From NCBI RefSeq assembly GCF_036516095.1, contig NZ_DATBUM010000103.1:1-17024 (forward strand): 17,024 bases of DNA, read 5' to 3'. The notes under the pieces were generated by a model. It worked only from the letters and a program-made list of their open reading frames with translations, was not told where the DNA came from and searched no databases. This document shows, piece by piece, positions 14,101 through 17,024 of the stretch (positions are counted from its first letter, which is position 1; each line of letters begins with the position of its first letter). The stretch is from Fusobacterium_C sp036516095 (GTDB lineage: Bacteria; Fusobacteriota; Fusobacteriia; Fusobacteriales; Fusobacteriaceae). The position numbers and the translations under genes are program-made.

Positions 14101-14127
14101 GAGAGGTCAAAAATAATTTAACCTCTC
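14101..14127 (-). terminator. Probable terminator of the autotransporter gene
   Basis: GAGAGGT (14101-14107) and ACCTCTC (14121-14127) form a 7-bp stem with a 13-base loop. Read on the minus strand it follows the stop codon of the autotransporter and is trailed by a pyrimidine-rich CTTCTTTCT tract rather than a clean T-run. Confidence 0.6.
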
Positions 14128-14134
14128 TTTTCTA

Positions 14135-16399
14135 TTAGAATACATAGCCTAAACTTAATTCCCAGATAGGAGAGTGAACATGTTTTCTTTTAGAAACATG
14201 GAAGATAATAGGGGTGTAGAAAATATCAAAGCCCAACCCGAAACCATAGCCGGTCTCAGAATATTTCTCTCCTTCTTCCCCGTGATATTTTATATAGTTG
14301 TATTTAGCAAGTAGATTCAAATTTTCAAATGGTTTATATTGAAATCCTAAGCCCCATAACCAAAAGCTGTTGGCATGAATGGAAGAAATAGGAGCCCCTA
14401 AAAATTCTATATTATTATGAAATATGCGATTCCCTCCGATTTTGATGTATTCATTTCGTGGAATGTTATTTCCACTTAGTTTTCCGATAGAGACATTTGA
14501 AGTGAGAGTCACATCAGGATGGAAGAAAGGAAGACGCATTTCTGCATTTCCTTTAAGAGCAATAGCAGAGATTTTTTGATTATCCATACTGTTCAGATTA
14601 CTTATATCTCCTTGTATTTTATAGCCTTTTGTTGCAAAAATACTTCGATTTAAAGTATCTTTTGTCAGAGTCAATTGGTTTTTTATAATTTGGTAGTTTT
14701 GTTCAAAATCTTTCACATTTCTTCTTCCTCTCTCGTAGTGATAGCCCACAGTATGATGAGAAAATTTGTATTGCAACATTGTGGAGGAAGAAAGTTCCGT
14801 TCCGAAAGAAAAGGATACTCCGATATCATTAGTAGAATAAGTACTTATGTTATCTCCTTTCTCATATAAAAAGAGAGGAGATTTATGAAAAAAGAGTTTT
14901 CCTTGACCATATAGGATGTGTTCTCCTACATGGTATTGAAAGGAATTGGAAAGATCCAATTTTGGAAATTCAGATAATTCTACTTTTGCACCTAAATGTG
15001 TCGTAAGATTTTCTAAAAAATTTGGAACATTGGCAGCAAGGTTCAAACTTCCTCCATAGTTAGTATTGTAGGACAAACCTGTATTTAAAGTAATTTCTTT
15101 TTTCTCATGAATATCAAAATGAAGAGTAGTTCCCTTAATATGATATTCTAATTTATCCACATAGGTGTTGGCATAAATTTTCCTTGCCCATTCTTCTAAC
15201 TGTTCTTTTGTATAATAACGAGTTTTGGAACGAGGAGCTAGTTGTTTGATTTTTTGTAAACTTAGAATTTCATTTCCAGAACTTTCAACCTTATCAATAT
15301 AGAAAATTTGCTGACTTAATTTTTTCAGTTTTTGTTGTTCAAATTTTGAAGGATTTGTAAATATTTTTAAAATGCTACTGTGTTTTTCCGCTGCTGTTTC
15401 TCCTTCCTGTATCAAAGCTTTTAAGTTGGAAAAATCTACTGTATTATGTTGTTTTACTTCAGGAACAATTAAAATATTTGCTAATTTTCGATGTAGTTCT
15501 GTGGAACGATTTCCATTGTAAGAAGAAATTTTATCTAAAATGGAAATAATGTTGGAATCATTGGATATTTTAGTATCATTTGCCGTAATATCGACTCCGA
15601 TAATAATATCCGCTCCCATTTGGATAGCAATATCCACCGGAAAATTATTTACGACTCCTCCGTCTACAAAAAAGTTTCCATCGTGTTCTACGGGAGAAAT
15701 GAAAGCAGGAATTGCCATGCTTTGAAAGCTGGCTAGAGCTAAATCCCCTTCTTTGATAATCTCTTCCATTCCTTGCTGTAGATTCGTAGTAACGGCTCTG
15801 TAAGGAATAGGGAGCTCGTCAAAGTCATGAATGTTGGCGGCAGGAGCGAAGATATCTTTTAATTGGAAATAGATATTTTGTCCGTTCAAGAGTCCCATCG
15901 GGGCGGAAACATTTAATTTTCTATCCATATGGAAATGAAAAGGATATTTTTCATTGATTAATTGACTTTCTACAGTTTTTAAAGCCTTGTCTTTAGAATC
16001 TGTCAGTAATTTTCCAAACTTTAAATTTGTGATTAAAGTTTCAATTTCTTGAGAATTATAGCCAATGGCGTACATTCCTCCGACAATACTTCCAACAGAA
16101 GTTCCAATAATCATATCAATTGGAATTTGATATTTTTCGAGGACACGAAGAACTCCGATATGTGCAGCTCCTTTGGCTCCTCCACCACTCAATACTAAGG
16201 CTATTTTGGGATTTTCACGATATACTTCCATTTGAATTTTTTGTTTCAATCGTTCATAATTTTCTTTTTGTTTTAAAAGTTTGGTGATTTCTTGATCCAA
16301 AGCTGAAAGTCTTTGTTCTTGTGTTTGCCATCCGTCTGCAAAACAAGATAGAAAAGTGGTAAGAAAAAGAAAACAGGAAACAGATAATTTTCGAAGCAT
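14135..16399 (-). CDS. fplA: Type Vd autotransporter phospholipase (patatin-like, FplA-like)
   Basis: The 754-residue protein has the full type Vd layout. A signal peptide (about 1-21) ends SCFA before DGWQ. A short charged helical, probably coiled-coil segment (about 28-60) follows. The patatin phospholipase A domain (about 64-345) has the oxyanion loop SGGGAKG (71-77), the nucleophile Ser101 in GTSVG and the catalytic Asp246 in VDGG. A POTRA-like domain (about 365-433) precedes an outer-membrane beta barrel (about 437-754) that ends in a terminal Phe (LSLGYVF). This fits Fusobacterium FplA, which displays a lipase at the cell surface. ATG 16399 is chosen for AGGAGG (16408-16413) and the signal peptide; the longer ORF start would bury it. 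It appears monocistronic and divergent from an ABC-F gene. Confidence 0.93.
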   Translation of the reverse strand: MLRKLSVSCFLFLTTFLSCFADGWQTQEQRLSALDQEITKLLKQKENYERLKQKIQMEVYRENPKIALVLSGGGAKGAAHIGVLRVLEKYQIPIDMIIGTSVGSIVGGMYAIGYNSQEIETLITNLKFGKLLTDSKDKALKTVESQLINEKYPFHFHMDRKLNVSAPMGLLNGQNIYFQLKDIFAPAANIHDFDELPIPYRAVTTNLQQGMEEIIKEGDLALASFQSMAIPAFISPVEHDGNFFVDGGVVNNFPVDIAIQMGADIIIGVDITANDTKISNDSNIISILDKISSYNGNRSTELHRKLANILIVPEVKQHNTVDFSNLKALIQEGETAAEKHSSILKIFTNPSKFEQQKLKKLSQQIFYIDKVESSGNEILSLQKIKQLAPRSKTRYYTKEQLEEWARKIYANTYVDKLEYHIKGTTLHFDIHEKKEITLNTGLSYNTNYGGSLNLAANVPNFLENLTTHLGAKVELSEFPKLDLSNSFQYHVGEHILYGQGKLFFHKSPLFLYEKGDNISTYSTNDIGVSFSFGTELSSSTMLQYKFSHHTVGYHYERGRRNVKDFEQNYQIIKNQLTLTKDTLNRSIFATKGYKIQGDISNLNSMDNQKISAIALKGNAEMRLPFFHPDVTLTSNVSIGKLSGNNIPRNEYIKIGGNRIFHNNIEFLGAPISSIHANSFWLWGLGFQYKPFENLNLLAKYNYIKYHGEEGEKYSETGYGFGLGFDIFYTPIIFHVSKRKHVHSPIWELSLGYVF

Positions 16400-16435
16400 G
16401 GTACTTCCCTCCTTTTTTTCGTGAGCAACTAATAG

Positions 16436-16464
16436 TTCATTATATAATATGAATGTGTTATAAT
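16436..16464 (+). promoter_or_regulatory. Promoter of the ABC-F gene
   Basis: A perfect extended -10, TGTTATAAT (hexamer 16459-16464), has a weak -35 TTCATT at 16436-16441, spacer 17. Transcription would begin near 16471, about 30 bases before the ATG. Confidence 0.6.
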
Positions 16465-16468
16465 ACAA
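16439..16468 (-). promoter_or_regulatory. Promoter of the autotransporter gene
   Basis: On the minus strand TTGTAT (16463-16468) and a perfect TATAAT (16439-16444) are spaced by 18 bases. The predicted transcript would have a leader of about 30 bases. The elements overlap the oppositely oriented promoter of the ABC-F gene. Confidence 0.6.
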
Positions 16469-16500
16469 GAGAAAATAAAAAAATGAGGAAGGTTTCTAAC

Positions 16501-17024
16501 ATGGCATTGCTACAAGTTAACAATTTATATATGGGATTTTCAGGGACATGTTTATTTCAAAATGTGACTTTTTCAATCGATGAAAAAGACAAAATAGCAT
16601 TGATTGGAATGAATGGTGCCGGAAAAACAACTCTCGTAAAAATCTTATTGGGTTTGGAATACAGTGAAGTGGATCCGAAAACGCAACAAAGAGGAACGGT
16701 TTCTATGAAAAAAGGGATGAAGATTGGATATTTATCTCAAAATCCTAAATTAGAAGCAGAGAATACAGTGTTTGAAGAAATGATGACGGTATTTGCGGAA
16801 TTGCAAAAAATATATCAAAGAATGCAGGAAATCAACATATCTTTGGCAAATGCTCTTGGAAATAGTCAAGAATTACTGGAAGAATTAGGAGAAATAGGAG
16901 CTTATTATGAACAGCATGAGGGCTATGCTGTAGAATATCGGGTGAAACAAATTTTGCGAGGTTTGAGTTTAAAAGAAGAACTTTGGGAACAAAAAATAAA
17001 AAATTTATCCGGAGGACAGCTTTC
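16501..17024 (+). CDS. ABC-F family ATPase, 5' part only
   Basis: Only the first 174 codons are in the window; the gene runs off the right edge. It opens MALLQVNNLYMGFSG, has a Walker A GMNGAGKTT (36-44), the Q-loop region IGYLSQNP near 79-86 and reaches the ABC signature LSGGQ at the very end. The absence of membrane segments and the opening pattern fit soluble ABC-F proteins (Uup/YdiF/EttA-type), which act on ribosomes or DNA structures rather than in transport. The helical insert between Q-loop and signature (about 95-160) is of the size seen in this group. GAGGAAGG (16485-16492) precedes the ATG. Which ABC-F subgroup it belongs to needs the missing linker and second ATPase domain. Confidence 0.88.
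   Translation, partial: MALLQVNNLYMGFSGTCLFQNVTFSIDEKDKIALIGMNGAGKTTLVKILLGLEYSEVDPKTQQRGTVSMKKGMKIGYLSQNPKLEAENTVFEEMMTVFAELQKIYQRMQEINISLANALGNSQELLEELGEIGAYYEQHEGYAVEYRVKQILRGLSLKEELWEQKIKNLSGGQL

Noticed and set aside
16337..16399. Lipoprotein signal in the autotransporter
   Set aside because: The Cys before the cleavage region is preceded by Phe-Leu-Ser, a poor lipobox, and FA before DG fits an ordinary signal peptidase site.

Overview
The window is AT-rich DNA, mostly protein-coding, and almost certainly comes from a Fusobacterium. The evidence is the AT-rich, AGA-dominated codon use, strong AGGAGG ribosome binding sites, a type Vd patatin autotransporter of the FplA kind, and an acrylate-pathway cluster. 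Fusobacterium necrophorum is known to ferment lactate to propionate, so that species or a close relative is the best guess; this is inference, not something the sequence proves. No mobile element, CRISPR array, tRNA or rRNA was seen.

Region 1 (about 100-3810) is a riboflavin operon. A consensus promoter, an FMN riboswitch and a leader terminator precede ribH-ribD-ribE-ribBA, which together encode the pathway enzymes from GTP and ribulose-5-phosphate to riboflavin (no separate phosphatase gene is present). A perfect bidirectional terminator separates it from the convergent gene for a DUF1846 protein (3810-5297, minus).

Region 2 (about 5300-14060) is a lactate-to-propionate (acrylate pathway) island in three transcription units. 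The first is pct (propionate/lactate CoA-transferase, plus strand). The second is a minus-strand regulator with an N-terminal helix-turn-helix and a large sensor region I do not recognise. The third is a divergent plus-strand operon: a VOC-fold epimerase-like gene, lcdC (dehydratase activator), lcdA and lcdB (lactoyl-CoA dehydratase) and an acyl-CoA dehydrogenase. In the model, Pct makes lactoyl-CoA, LcdAB activated by LcdC dehydrates it to acryloyl-CoA, the dehydrogenase reduces this to propionyl-CoA, and Pct returns CoA to lactate and releases propionate. The VOC gene has no assigned place in the textbook pathway. Its fold, metal ligands and position make a lactoyl-CoA epimerase an attractive untested idea. 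The upstream regions of pct and of the lcd operon share short sequence elements that may be operators of the intervening regulator.

Region 3 (14101-17024) holds a minus-strand type Vd autotransporter phospholipase (FplA-like). It is divergent from the 5' part of an ABC-F ATPase gene that runs off the window. The promoters proposed for these two genes overlap face to face.

Longer gene-free stretches are 1-342 (promoter, riboswitch, terminator; nothing seen in 1-100) and 8672-9089 (promoters and several repeats, described below).
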